DNA of 64,000 bases from DATARH01 sp035550515 (GCA_035550515.1 DASZOZ010000012.1:49622-113621), one strand, 5' to 3'. Counted from the stretch's first letter, positions 35,931-45,659 are shown. Program-made: numbers and translations. The notes: a model not told the origin generated them from the letters alone.

Positions 35931-38900
35931 CTAATGCCGCGCCGGGACGAAGTCTTGTTGCTGGACCTTGTCGGTCACGTAAAACGGCCGGCCGTCGCGG
36001 CCGAGGTAGAGCTGCTGCATTTCCTTGAGCGTGAAAGGACGCGAGCCGATGCGGCCGAAGATCGCGATCTGGTGGCCGGTCTCGTCGACGCCGCGGTCGC
36101 GTTCGAGACCGCGCGACAAGGCCAGCGCTGGCGAGGCGGTCGGATACCAGGCGATCAGCTCGGGTTTCGGCTCCGGCGCGAACCCGTAGAAATTCGGCTG
36201 CGTCACCGGCGAGGTGAGCTGGATGACTTTGAGACCGTTAGCCCCATCGGCGACATAGGCGTAGAGCGAGGCGTTGGTCGACGCCACGACGACGTCCCGC
36301 GCGTCGTTGAGCCGCCCGTCGGCATTGTACATCTTGTAGAGCCGCGGCGCGGTCGGGGTCTCGACATCGATGATCGCGATCCCGTCGCGCCCGTCCGCGA
36401 TATAGGCGTAGGTGCGCGACACGAAGACGTGGTGCGGGTCGGCGAGCGGCACGTGGGCGGCCGGCACGACCGCCGGCCGGTCCGGGTTGGTGATGTCGAC
36501 GACATCGAGCCCAGCGCCGTCGGCGACAAACAGATAGCGGAACTGCACCACCGCCGAGCGCGCGTCGCGGATCGGGATCACCGCCACCACGCGCGGGTGC
36601 AGCGGGTCGTTCATGTCGAGCTCGACGATCCCGGCATCGGCCAGCACGTAGAACCGGGTGCCGGCGATCGCGATGTTGCGCGCGCCGGTGAGGATGCCGT
36701 TGTCGTTCCAAGTCAGCGCGCGGGAGAAGAAATTGTTGCGCGGCTCCTGGTCCTGCAGTGTGTTGACGTTGACCACGATCAGCCCTTCGACCGCGTCGGT
36801 GACGTAGGCGTAATTGTAGATCGGGTGCATCACCTCTTCTTCGTTGGCGCCGCGCATCAGCGAGGCATAGTTCTCGCTGAAGTTCAGCGGCTGGTTGAGC
36901 CCGGCATTGCGCGGCGGGTTGATCGGCTGGTTGGTCGGCAGCACGACGCAGGTCGCGTCGGCCGAGGCGATATGCGTGTCCTGGCCGAGCGGCGAGAACG
37001 GCGCGGTGATGATGCGCTCTGAAAAGCCCTTGTTGGCGACGCTGGCGACGTCGTAGACGCGCATGCCCTTGGCGCCCTCGGCGACGTAGAGATACTCGCC
37101 GCGCAGCTGGATGCAGTTGGCCTCGCCCGAATGGTGCCCGTGCGCCTCTTCCAGCTTGCGGCCGTTGGCGAGGTGTTTCGCGTAATAGTCGGGATAGGCG
37201 TATTTGTGCAGGTAGCTGCCGATCACCGCCTGCGGCTCGTCCCATTCGGTGACGCGCACCGCCTCGATATTGCTCTCCTCGCCGACCCAGGCGTGGTAGC
37301 CGACGAAATTGACGAAATTGGTCCCGAGCAGCAGCAGCTGGGCCATGATCGCGTTGTTGTCGTTCGCCGCCGAGATGTGGCAATCGGTGCAGGTCTTGGT
37401 CTCGGTGCGCCGCTCGGTATGCGGGTAGTGCGGCGAGAAGGCCTGGCTGGAGAAGCCGGCCGACGAGACCGGCGGCTGCTGCACATAGATGTGCTCGCGG
37501 TTGATGTTGGTCGACGACAGCACCAGCGCCGAGCGCGAGGCGATCGGCGCGATGATGTTGTTCTTGACCGAGCTGTGGCGGCCGAGCTGGAACATGTCCT
37601 CGCGCGCGACCTCGGGGTTGTAGGTCGCGAAGTTGCGCGTCGTCCCGCCCTCGAAATGATGGCGTTCGGTGTGCTGGTTGGCCTCGATCGGCAGATGACA
37701 GCCGGCGCAGCTCGTCGTCCACGACAGGTGGCAGGTGTAGCAGGCCATCTCGTCGCTGGAATGCGCGAGCTGGCTCTGGGGCACGCCCGGCCCCCATTTC
37801 ATCGAGGTGCCCTTCGACATCAGCTTCGCGCGCGCGGCCCGCTGATTGTATTTCGGGTTGCCCGGCGTCACCGTGTCCTTGACCAGCGTCATCTCCCATT
37901 CGAGGCCGGGATAGACCGCGGAGCGCTGGAACAGCTTGCCGTCGCGCCACTCGAACCGGGCGCGGCCGTCGGCGGTGCGCAAGGTCGTCAGGTCGGTGCC
38001 GCCCGGCGGCGCGGCCGGGCCGTGGGTACGCATGTCGGGATATCGGGTTGCGGTGCCGTGACAGTCGGCGCAGGTGATCTCGATCGCCGCCTGCACCTCG
38101 CCGTAGATATGGCCGGTGCCGTGATTGTCGTTCTCGAAATGGCAATCGACGCATTGCATGCCGAAATCGACGTGGATCGAGTCGAGGTGCACCGCTTTTT
38201 TGAATTTCTGCGGGTCGTTCGGCGAGATGATGTTGTTCGCGTCGTCGAGCAGATGGCCCTTGCGGTCGCGCTTGAAGATCGCGCGGAAATTCCAGCCGTG
38301 GCCGTGGTAATCGGCGAACTGCGTGTCCTTGAGCTGCGGGTTGAGCTCGTTGACGTCGGCGGAAAAGTCGGGGTCGGCCCAATTGCCGTGGACGACCGCG
38401 CCCTCGGGGTTGCGTTCGAGGGCCGCGCGCATCTCGGTGTCGGTCGGATAGCGCTGTTTCTTGGGCCACATCTGCGGCGCGCCGGTCTCGTAATCCCACA
38501 TCGTGTAGCCGAGCATGCTGTTCAGAAACAGGTTCGGCTGATGCATGTGGCAGATCATGCATTGGCTGGTGGGGATCGCCTTCGTCATCTTGTGGACGAT
38601 CGGGTGCCCGGTCTCGTCCTTGCGGATCGTCGGGTCGAGGCCGAACCCGCGGCCGCGGTTGCCGAACCCGGCATAGGGTCCACCCTCCTGCGGGTCGCGG
38701 TCGTTGGCATAGACGACATGGCAGCCGGCGCAGCCCGAATTGCGATAGTCGCCGGGGTTGTCATTGGTCCCGAGGAACCACATCGTCGGGTCGTTGAGCC
38801 GCGTCTTGGTGATGTTGAGGATCGGGATCGAGACCCTCAGCCCGGTCCCCGGCCCGCGGTTCGATTGCCGCAGGTCAGGCCGGCCCGACTCGTCGAGCAG

Positions 38901-39680
38901 GTCGATCTCGCCGGTCGAGTTGGGGTTGCCGATCTCGGGGAACTGGGTGTTGTTGATCCGCCCGCCGCGCTCGAAGACGCGGAACACATCGGCCGGCGGG
39001 ATCGTCTCCCATGACGGCAGCGGCACGAGGCGCGGTTCGATGCCGTGCCGCCGCGCCAGCTCGGGGCTCGGCACTTGCGGATCGACGATCGAAGCGCTGG
39101 TGCCGTCACGGGTATAGGCTTCGCCGACGATCGAATGCTTGAACGGCAGGACGCCGTTGTTGTAGGCGCCCGCCGCCCAGAACATCGCGGTGGTCGACAT
39201 CAGGCTGCGCTCGTTGGCCGCGATCTCCTTCAGGTGGCAGGCGCCGCAGGCCTCGCGAGCGACACGGTAGTCGCTCGGGTTCATGAAGCGGATGAACGCG
39301 GGCGATTCCTTGTTGAGCAGCGTGTAGGTCCGCGCCGGCTTGGCGCTCGACGGCCAGTTCCATTCCTCGGGGAAGCGCGGATGGACATGCGCCGCATCGA
39401 GCACGCGGCGGTACTCCGGCGTGCCTCGCGGCGTGCCGGGCGGCAGGAACGCGGCGGCGTTGCCGCCGTGGCAATCGGCGCAGCCGAGATTGACGCCGGG
39501 GCTCGAATGCATGGTCAGCGAGTCGGTCGTCGTGTGGCAGCTCATGCAGCCGGCGCTCTTGAGCTGCGCCTCGGCGGGGCTCTGCTTTTGCGGCGCCGGG
39601 GGTGCGGCCGCGTCCTCGGCGCGCGCCCCGCCGGCGGCCAGGCCGCACAGCAAGAGGAGAAGGATCAGGGCGCGGCGCAT
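35931..39680 (-). CDS. Exported decaheme cytochrome c with C-terminal LVIVD beta-propeller
   Basis: 1249 residues. A signal peptide (about 1-21) is followed by ten CXXCH heme sites, with first Cys at 45, 67, 145, 317, 374, 510, 537, 647, 658 and 764. From about residue 830 to 1170 come repeated beta-propeller blades of LVIVD type (GEYLYVAEGAKGMRVYDV, RYLFVADGAGLDVVDI, TYAYIADGRDGIAIIDV, LYAYVADGANGLKVIQL). The protein must lie in the periplasm or on the cell surface. It is the last gene of a six-gene operon and follows a beta-barrel gene by 3 bp, so a barrel-cytochrome complex is likely. It could be a terminal reductase, an oxidase of an external donor, or a wire; the propeller may bind a substrate or partner. 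Not matched to any characterised protein I know. Confidence 0.88.
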   Translation of the reverse strand: MRRALILLLLLCGLAAGGARAEDAAAPPAPQKQSPAEAQLKSAGCMSCHTTTDSLTMHSSPGVNLGCADCHGGNAAAFLPPGTPRGTPEYRRVLDAAHVHPRFPEEWNWPSSAKPARTYTLLNKESPAFIRFMNPSDYRVAREACGACHLKEIAANERSLMSTTAMFWAAGAYNNGVLPFKHSIVGEAYTRDGTSASIVDPQVPSPELARRHGIEPRLVPLPSWETIPPADVFRVFERGGRINNTQFPEIGNPNSTGEIDLLDESGRPDLRQSNRGPGTGLRVSIPILNITKTRLNDPTMWFLGTNDNPGDYRNSGCAGCHVVYANDRDPQEGGPYAGFGNRGRGFGLDPTIRKDETGHPIVHKMTKAIPTSQCMICHMHQPNLFLNSMLGYTMWDYETGAPQMWPKKQRYPTDTEMRAALERNPEGAVVHGNWADPDFSADVNELNPQLKDTQFADYHGHGWNFRAIFKRDRKGHLLDDANNIISPNDPQKFKKAVHLDSIHVDFGMQCVDCHFENDNHGTGHIYGEVQAAIEITCADCHGTATRYPDMRTHGPAAPPGGTDLTTLRTADGRARFEWRDGKLFQRSAVYPGLEWEMTLVKDTVTPGNPKYNQRAARAKLMSKGTSMKWGPGVPQSQLAHSSDEMACYTCHLSWTTSCAGCHLPIEANQHTERHHFEGGTTRNFATYNPEVAREDMFQLGRHSSVKNNIIAPIASRSALVLSSTNINREHIYVQQPPVSSAGFSSQAFSPHYPHTERRTETKTCTDCHISAANDNNAIMAQLLLLGTNFVNFVGYHAWVGEESNIEAVRVTEWDEPQAVIGSYLHKYAYPDYYAKHLANGRKLEEAHGHHSGEANCIQLRGEYLYVAEGAKGMRVYDVASVANKGFSERIITAPFSPLGQDTHIASADATCVVLPTNQPINPPRNAGLNQPLNFSENYASLMRGANEEEVMHPIYNYAYVTDAVEGLIVVNVNTLQDQEPRNNFFSRALTWNDNGILTGARNIAIAGTRFYVLADAGIVELDMNDPLHPRVVAVIPIRDARSAVVQFRYLFVADGAGLDVVDITNPDRPAVVPAAHVPLADPHHVFVSRTYAYIADGRDGIAIIDVETPTAPRLYKMYNADGRLNDARDVVVASTNASLYAYVADGANGLKVIQLTSPVTQPNFYGFAPEPKPELIAWYPTASPALALSRGLERDRGVDETGHQIAIFGRIGSRPFTLKEMQQLYLGRDGRPFYVTDKVQQQDFVPARH

Positions 39681-39683
39681 CGC

Positions 39684-41741
39684 TCAGTACGTGAAGATCA
39701 CGTTGGCCATGACGGAATAGAGCAGGCCGCCGGTGTCGAACAACGCCGCGCCGCCGTTGGTGTTGAACAGCGCCTTGGTGCCGTCGCCCGGCACCAGGAT
39801 GGCGCCCGACAGGCGGAACACGACGTTGTTGGTGAACAGCGGCCGATAGGTCAGCGCGGTCGACAGATCCCAGCCGATCGAGTTGGGAATGAACGGCTGA
39901 TGCCGCAGGAATTCGAGCGAGCTGGTGTCGGCGAACCGCAGGTAGTTGAAATTGGTGGCGACGCGCAGCTCGGGCAGCACGTCGAAATCGCCGCCGATGC
40001 CGGCGAGAAACAGGCCGGGGTTGTCGAAATTCGATTGCCCCTCGCCCTTTGACGCGCGCAGATCGGCGAGCACCCCGTTGGGGGTGTTGAGCGCGACCCC
40101 GCCGCCGCCGATCAGCGGGATGTTCTGGCGGATCCAGAAGCTGGTGTCGGCGCCGGCGAATTGCGGGTTCTCGAACGGCGAATCGAAGCCGCCGAGATGG
40201 CCGCTCTGCGGGCTGCCCGCGCCGCTCTGGTAGAGTCCCGACAGGCGGATGCGGATCCAGTCGAAATCGATCGACGGCTCGGCCGCGGCAAAGAAGCCGT
40301 TGACCGTGGCGCCGGTGTTCTGCGGCTCGCCGAACTGGTTGTGCGAGGTGTTGCCGAATTCCCAGTAGCCGGAGACGGTCAGGTTGAGCCGGCCGAAATG
40401 CCCGTCGCCGTTATAGCCGAGGTAATTGACCCGGTAGTTGTAGCCGCGGTCGTCGCCGATCTGCGCCGGCCGCACCAGGAAACCGTTCTTGTCGTAGTGG
40501 AACTCGTCGCCTTCCTGGTTCCAGTTGAACAGGTCGATGACCTGCGACGTGAAACCCCGCACCGGGAAATCCTGGTGATAGAGGTTGGCGACAAAGATGC
40601 CGTCGCGCCGGATCTTGCGGCCGAGGTCGTTGAGCCCGCTGTTGGTGTCCTTCTCCAGGCGCTGGAAATAGGCGAGGTTGTACTGCCAGCGGTTGGCGTC
40701 GCGGTCGCCGAAGAAGCGCAGGCCGGGCTGGTTGTCCTGGAACAGGAAGCCGCGGAAGTCGGCGTTGAACGGCTGGATGCCGACGCGCACCGAGTCGAAG
40801 TCGTAATATTCCGAGACGTTGCGGATGTGGTAGTCGATAAACCCTTCCTGCAGCCCGACAAACTGGTCGCTGCGGGTCTGGCCCTTGGCCGGGTTGATGT
40901 TGAGCACGCCGACTTCGCCCGCGGTCGTGTAGTTGTAGTTGAACGCCGGGGTCAGGCGGAATTCGATGTCGGGCGGTTTGAACGCCGTGTTGCCCTTGAT
41001 CAGCGACAGGCTGAGGATGTCGGTCTGGGTGATCAGGGTGCGGCCGTAGCGGCCGAACGTGTTGTTTTCGGCCGGCCGCGCGGTGTATTGCGCGCCGACC
41101 CCGGTCGGCACCCGCGCCGGCTCGTAGAGCGTGTCGCTGATCGCCGCGACATTGAGGAACCAGTCGTCGCCGAAGATCGGCTTGTCGGCCTTCAGCGTGT
41201 TGGTGTTGTACGGGTCGAGCGGGTTCTCGTTGCGGCCGAGCGCGTCGAGGATGCGCCAGCGGTCCTGCACCGGCATGTTGCCGCCTTGCTCGAACGGCTG
41301 TGGCGGCGGCAGGGCTTCCGGGTTGACCACCGGCTCGACCGCCGGGGCCGGCGGTGCGCGTCCCGGCGCGCGGCGATTGTCGGCGGCGGGATATTCGGCG
41401 CCGATCATCCTGTCGATCCCGGCGCGGTAGGCCGACCAGTAATCCGCTTCCGCGCGGGCGTGGGTGGCCATCGCCTGCAGCGTGTCGTCGCTCAGCGGCC
41501 GGTTCAGCGTGCGTTCGAGCTCGGCGCGCAGCGCGGGCTTGGACAGCGCCTTCTCGAAGGCCGCGGCGTCGCTGGTGGTCGCCTTGTAGAGCTCGTCGGC
41601 CATGCGGCGGTCGTGGCGCAATTCGTCGAGCGGCGGGATGGCCGCGGCGGCCGTGCCGGCGGTCAGCAGGGCGCCGGCGAGCGCGCTCCAGCAGGGACGC
41701 CGGCGGCGCCGCGAGCGGGTTATGCGAGCGATGGCCGACAC
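39684..41741 (-). CDS. Outer-membrane beta-barrel protein (porin-like) of the cytochrome operon
   Basis: 685 residues. An Arg-rich start and hydrophobic segment (about 18-34, ending AAA) form a signal peptide. A helical and proline-rich region follows (to about 150), then a long series of alternating amphipathic strands with many Asn, Tyr and Gly (for example FNYNYTTAGEVGVLNI, NLTVSGYWEFGN) ending in ANVIFTY. A C-terminal aromatic residue is the usual barrel-assembly signal. It lacks the N-terminal CXXC of MtrB. Sandwiched between heme-protein genes (10 bp and 3 bp gaps), it may sheathe a cytochrome across the outer membrane. General porin function is the alternative. Confidence 0.8.
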   Translation of the reverse strand: MSAIARITRSRRRRRPCWSALAGALLTAGTAAAAIPPLDELRHDRRMADELYKATTSDAAAFEKALSKPALRAELERTLNRPLSDDTLQAMATHARAEADYWSAYRAGIDRMIGAEYPAADNRRAPGRAPPAPAVEPVVNPEALPPPQPFEQGGNMPVQDRWRILDALGRNENPLDPYNTNTLKADKPIFGDDWFLNVAAISDTLYEPARVPTGVGAQYTARPAENNTFGRYGRTLITQTDILSLSLIKGNTAFKPPDIEFRLTPAFNYNYTTAGEVGVLNINPAKGQTRSDQFVGLQEGFIDYHIRNVSEYYDFDSVRVGIQPFNADFRGFLFQDNQPGLRFFGDRDANRWQYNLAYFQRLEKDTNSGLNDLGRKIRRDGIFVANLYHQDFPVRGFTSQVIDLFNWNQEGDEFHYDKNGFLVRPAQIGDDRGYNYRVNYLGYNGDGHFGRLNLTVSGYWEFGNTSHNQFGEPQNTGATVNGFFAAAEPSIDFDWIRIRLSGLYQSGAGSPQSGHLGGFDSPFENPQFAGADTSFWIRQNIPLIGGGGVALNTPNGVLADLRASKGEGQSNFDNPGLFLAGIGGDFDVLPELRVATNFNYLRFADTSSLEFLRHQPFIPNSIGWDLSTALTYRPLFTNNVVFRLSGAILVPGDGTKALFNTNGGAALFDTGGLLYSVMANVIFTY

Positions 41742-41751
41742 CGCCCCGCGC

Positions 41752-43779
41752 TCAGCAAGGGTTCTGCACGGTGGAGTTCAGGAAGGGAGCAGCCGGGCAG
41801 TTCACATAGCGCAGGCGAACGCCGCCGACATTGAGAATGTCGGAGCGGATCGCCAGGGGGGCGTTGGTGACCAACTGGTTGGCGTTCTGTGTGCCGAGGA
41901 ACGAGATCAGGCTGTCCTGCTGGATGCCGTCGCCGGAGACGCCGATGGCGCCGACCAGCGTGTTGCCGCGGTAGAGCGGCGCGCCGCCGGAGAAAATCTG
42001 CGCGCCGTCGGCGAGCTGGGTCTTGCCGCCCGACATCGCCGCCAGGCCTTGGCCGTTGCCGGTGCCGCAACCCGCCGCCGGGACGGGGACGCCGGTCAGC
42101 GCGTTGACGAAGTCCGGCTTTACCAGATCGAGCTGGAACCCGGTGGAGAACACGCTCCACAGGCTGAACGGCAGGCTCAGGGAACCCGGCGGGTTGCCGT
42201 CAATGCCGTCCGGGTAGAACGGCCGCGCGATATCGCCGATCGAGACTTCCGACCAGGCGAGGCCGTCCGAGAACACGGTCGGCGACACCAGCGACTGCGA
42301 GCGGGTGATGTAATCCGCGAACGTACCGGGCACGGTGCTCGCCGGAATGGTGATCGCGTTGACCTTGGCGGCGGCGTCGGTGCGCGAGAAAAACACCGCG
42401 GTACGCGCCTTCTGCCGCGACACGTCGGCGCCGAACACCGGCGCGTCCGGCGTCCTCGCCTGCGCCAGGACATTGCCGTCTATATCGACGATCGTCGCCG
42501 TCACCTGCGGAAAGGTGTTGGTCGGAATGCGGATCGCGGCGCGCGCCGAATAGGCGACGTTGAGCGTGCTCGTCATCATCGCCTGCGCCTCGGCGGCGGT
42601 GATCGCCTGGCCGGCCGGCGCGAGCCCATCGGTCGGCGCGTAGAGCACGTGTCCGCTGCCGTCGGTGAAGACGAACGAGGTCTGCGACGTCCCGGGGTAG
42701 AGCATGGGACCGAGCGCGCCGTCCGGCGCCACGCCCGAGGCGCCGTCGGTGCTGCCGTAGGTGGTGCCGTCGATCGCGGTGTGTCCCGCGGCCGGGCCGG
42801 CGAAGAAGCCGGTCACGGCGACCGGGGTGAAGCTGCCCGTCGCCGCTACCGGCGCGGCGAAATTGGCCGGCGTGGCGTCGGCGTATTGCAGGGTCAGCCC
42901 GTTGATTGCGATGTTGTCCGCGGTGATCGCCGAGGGCGGGGTGTAGCCCGTCGATCCGGCCAGCGCGATGACCTCGTCATCGTCGATCGGCACGGCGAAG
43001 GTGTTGAGATTGTCGGAGTAGACGTCTTTGGTCATCACCCCGATGCCGCCGGCCAGGACGCCGTTTTTGTAGAGCGGATAACCGCCGGAATCGGCGGAGA
43101 AGCCGAGCGGCGAGCGATGCGGCCCGGCGCTTGTCGCACCCGGCGCCGTGGCCGCCGGCGTGTTGAAATCCGAGCAGGGCAACTGGCTGAACTGCACGCC
43201 GAACAGCGGGCCGCCGGGTGCGTCCTGCACGCCGGGCGGAAAGTGCTCCTGGATGATGTAGTTGGCGGTGCGGGTGCTGAACGCGTTGCCGTTCGACGAC
43301 AGGTAGGCGCCGGTATCGGCCTTGGCGATTGCCGCGAGCGTCGTCGGCACCTGCACGTTTTCGAGACCGGTGTTGTTGCCGCGTCCGGAGGTGATCGTCG
43401 CCATGCCGGGCGCCCCCGGCATCTGCGTCACGGTCAGCACGTTGCCGACCCGGTCGACGATGGCGATCGTCGCCGGCTTGCCGCGCGCGGTCGCCTCGTG
43501 CACCGCCTGCAGCACGATGGTGTTGACGTCGCTCTCGGTGAGGTTCGGGGTGGTGCCGGCGACCGGCGCCGCCGGGTTGGTCGGCGCCGTGGTCGACACC
43601 CCAGACGACGAGACGCCGGTGCCGCCTCCGCCGCCGCAGCCGCCCGGCGCCATGCACCATACCGACAGCATCGCCATCGCCGCACGGAAGGCCGGGTGGC
43701 CGAAGACGGACCGGCGCGGCGCGTGCGGCCCGCGCGATGCCTCGGAATGACGCGGGAAAACGAACATTCTCAAACGCAT
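41752..43779 (-). CDS. Exported protein with two GlcG/HbpS-like heme-binding domains
   Basis: Up to 675 residues. Two GlcG/HbpS (DUF336) domains are recognisable: one near 80-290 (LTESDVNTIVLQAVHEATARG, ATIAIVDRVGNVLTV, YPLYKNGVLAGGIGV) and one near 390-650 (ITAAEAQAMMTSTLNVAYSAR, ATIVDIDGNVLAQ, APLYRGNTLVGAIGVSGDG). HbpS of Streptomyces binds heme and senses redox stress. The first 30 codons (with RHSEASRGP) read through what looks like an intergenic repeat. The likelier start is ATG 43677, which begins a hydrophobic stretch followed by a glycine run. It lies between the FHA cytochrome and the barrel gene. Confidence 0.8.
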   Translation of the reverse strand: MRLRMFVFPRHSEASRGPHAPRRSVFGHPAFRAAMAMLSVWCMAPGGCGGGGGTGVSSSGVSTTAPTNPAAPVAGTTPNLTESDVNTIVLQAVHEATARGKPATIAIVDRVGNVLTVTQMPGAPGMATITSGRGNNTGLENVQVPTTLAAIAKADTGAYLSSNGNAFSTRTANYIIQEHFPPGVQDAPGGPLFGVQFSQLPCSDFNTPAATAPGATSAGPHRSPLGFSADSGGYPLYKNGVLAGGIGVMTKDVYSDNLNTFAVPIDDDEVIALAGSTGYTPPSAITADNIAINGLTLQYADATPANFAAPVAATGSFTPVAVTGFFAGPAAGHTAIDGTTYGSTDGASGVAPDGALGPMLYPGTSQTSFVFTDGSGHVLYAPTDGLAPAGQAITAAEAQAMMTSTLNVAYSARAAIRIPTNTFPQVTATIVDIDGNVLAQARTPDAPVFGADVSRQKARTAVFFSRTDAAAKVNAITIPASTVPGTFADYITRSQSLVSPTVFSDGLAWSEVSIGDIARPFYPDGIDGNPPGSLSLPFSLWSVFSTGFQLDLVKPDFVNALTGVPVPAAGCGTGNGQGLAAMSGGKTQLADGAQIFSGGAPLYRGNTLVGAIGVSGDGIQQDSLISFLGTQNANQLVTNAPLAIRSDILNVGGVRLRYVNCPAAPFLNSTVQNPC

Positions 43780-43856
43780 TTCCGGTCACGCTCTCCGAAC
43801 GGGGGAATGTCTTGGCGCCGTCCCACGACCGCCCTCGTCCCGCGGACGCTGCGGTC

Positions 43857-45623
43857 TCATGGCGTCGCCCCTGCCGTCATGCGCATGGCGCCGAACTCGC
43901 TGCGGTGGAAGATGTGACAGGTGATGCAGGTCGACTGCGCCTGCAGCGACGCCTTTTCCCCGCCATGGCACTTGACGCAATTGTCGACGCCGGGGATCAG
44001 CACCTCGCCGCTGGTCTGCGCGGTGCGGCTGGCGTGGCAGTCCTCGCAATCCATGCCGCGGTGCGAGGCGTGGTCGAACCGCGCGTTGGGCAGGAACCGG
44101 GTGCGTAGCATCACCGGCGCCACGACATGCGGCGGGTCGGCTTTGGGCGGAAGCGCGCCGGCCAGGATCTTGTCGGTGTTCCAGGCGCCGTCGGCGGCGG
44201 TGCTGTTGTGGCAGTAGGCGCAGCCGCGCCGCTCGTCGAAGACGATGCGCAAGGCTTCGAGGCTCTTCGCGGTGACCCAGCCTTGGGTGTCGCCCGGCGG
44301 CGGGGCGGCGGCGGGCGGGGCCGGCATCCCGGCGCCGCGGCGGTCCGCCGGCGCCGCCGCCGGGATCGGCGCGGCCGCGGCGCCGCCGCGCAGCGCCAGC
44401 CCGGCATAGTAATTCCACACTGCGGCGATGACCCCGACATCGTCGCCGTGCGGCACTTTGGCGTCCGGCCAGGGCAGCGCCACCTTGTCGAAGCTCAGCT
44501 CATGGCAGCTTTCGCATTGCTTCTTGTAGGTGATCGGCAGGTAGCTCTGGCCGCTCGGCTCGGCGACGTGGCAGTCGGCGCAGGCCATCTCCTTGTAGCC
44601 CAGCGCCGGAAAGCCGCCTTTCACCAGATGCGCGGCATGCGAGAACTTGATGCCGGGGTGGTCCATCGGCGGCGGGCTGGTCCCCAGCTCGGCCCGCATT
44701 GTCGCGCCCTTCGCGGCGTCGGCCACGAGCGTCGCGCGGAATTGCGGGTGGCCTTGCGGCCAGCCGCCGATGTCGCGGACTTCGGCGGCGGGCGCCCGGT
44801 CCGCGAGATTGCGGTGGCAGCCGAGGCAGAGATGCGCCTCGCGGATGACGCTGCCCTCGATGCCGCGATGTTCGCTGTGGCAGTCGACGCAGCGCAGCGA
44901 CGCGAGCTCCTCGCCGACCGCGCCGAGCTTGACGTGATGCATCACATGGTTGCCGACCTTCGCGTGGCAGCTCAGGCAGGCATTGTCCGGGATCGCGGCA
45001 AACGCGCCCTGATGACAGGTCTTGCAGTCGGCGGCGAAAAAGCGATGGGCGTTGGAGAAGGTGCCGGCGTTCCACGACAGGCCGACGAGCTGGGGAAATT
45101 TGGGGTTGGTCGCCTGCTTGCTCCACGGCTGCATGTAGCCGCCGCTGTAAAAGATGATCGGCACCGCCAGGCAGATCACGGCGATGACGACAAACCCGGT
45201 CCAGGCATAGATGCGCTTGCTGGCGCCGGTGCGTTCGAGGCCGATCCGCGCCCCGGCGCTGAGGCGTTCGAGCGCCGCGCCCATGGGCTGCACCAGCTCG
45301 ATCTGGATCGCGCCGTCGCAGCCTTCCGGCGGCGGCAGTATTTCGATGCGATACGGGCCGAGCAGGATTTCGTCGCCGGGGTTGAGCCGGGCGTAGTCGA
45401 CGCTGTCGCCGTTGATGATCAGCGGCGACGAGCCGAGCTTCTCGATCGCGATCCCGCCCTCGCGCGGCACCAGCGCCGCGATGTGCAGCCCGACGCGGAT
45501 ATCGGCCAGCGGCACCGCGTTGTCGGTGCCGCGCCCGAGCCCGATGCGCGGCCCGCTCGCGTGCTGCGACCGGCGCATCACGGCGGCTCCGCGCCGGGTG
45601 AGAACGGTGACCTCAACCTCCAT
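43857..45623 (-). CDS. FHA domain - membrane helix - periplasmic decaheme cytochrome c fusion
   Basis: 588 residues. Residues 1-110 form an FHA domain (GLGRGTDNAVPLADIRVGLH, INGDSVDYARLNPGDEILLG). One membrane helix spans about 138-160. Ten CXXCH sites follow, with first Cys at 200, 216, 245, 266, 348, 370, 468, 526, 549 and 566. The topology should be FHA in the cytoplasm and hemes in the periplasm. FHA domains bind phosphothreonine; the GR of the motif is kept, but the usual Ser-Arg before His is replaced (VGLH), so phosphopeptide binding may be lost or changed. The likely role is inner-membrane-anchored electron carrier between the cytochrome b-like protein and periplasmic or outer-membrane partners, with signal input from the cytoplasm. 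Confidence 0.9.
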   Translation of the reverse strand: MEVEVTVLTRRGAAVMRRSQHASGPRIGLGRGTDNAVPLADIRVGLHIAALVPREGGIAIEKLGSSPLIINGDSVDYARLNPGDEILLGPYRIEILPPPEGCDGAIQIELVQPMGAALERLSAGARIGLERTGASKRIYAWTGFVVIAVICLAVPIIFYSGGYMQPWSKQATNPKFPQLVGLSWNAGTFSNAHRFFAADCKTCHQGAFAAIPDNACLSCHAKVGNHVMHHVKLGAVGEELASLRCVDCHSEHRGIEGSVIREAHLCLGCHRNLADRAPAAEVRDIGGWPQGHPQFRATLVADAAKGATMRAELGTSPPPMDHPGIKFSHAAHLVKGGFPALGYKEMACADCHVAEPSGQSYLPITYKKQCESCHELSFDKVALPWPDAKVPHGDDVGVIAAVWNYYAGLALRGGAAAAPIPAAAPADRRGAGMPAPPAAAPPPGDTQGWVTAKSLEALRIVFDERRGCAYCHNSTAADGAWNTDKILAGALPPKADPPHVVAPVMLRTRFLPNARFDHASHRGMDCEDCHASRTAQTSGEVLIPGVDNCVKCHGGEKASLQAQSTCITCHIFHRSEFGAMRMTAGATP

Positions 45624-45659
45624 ACGCTCCGTCGCGATCGATGTGCTGCGGGGTCAGCG

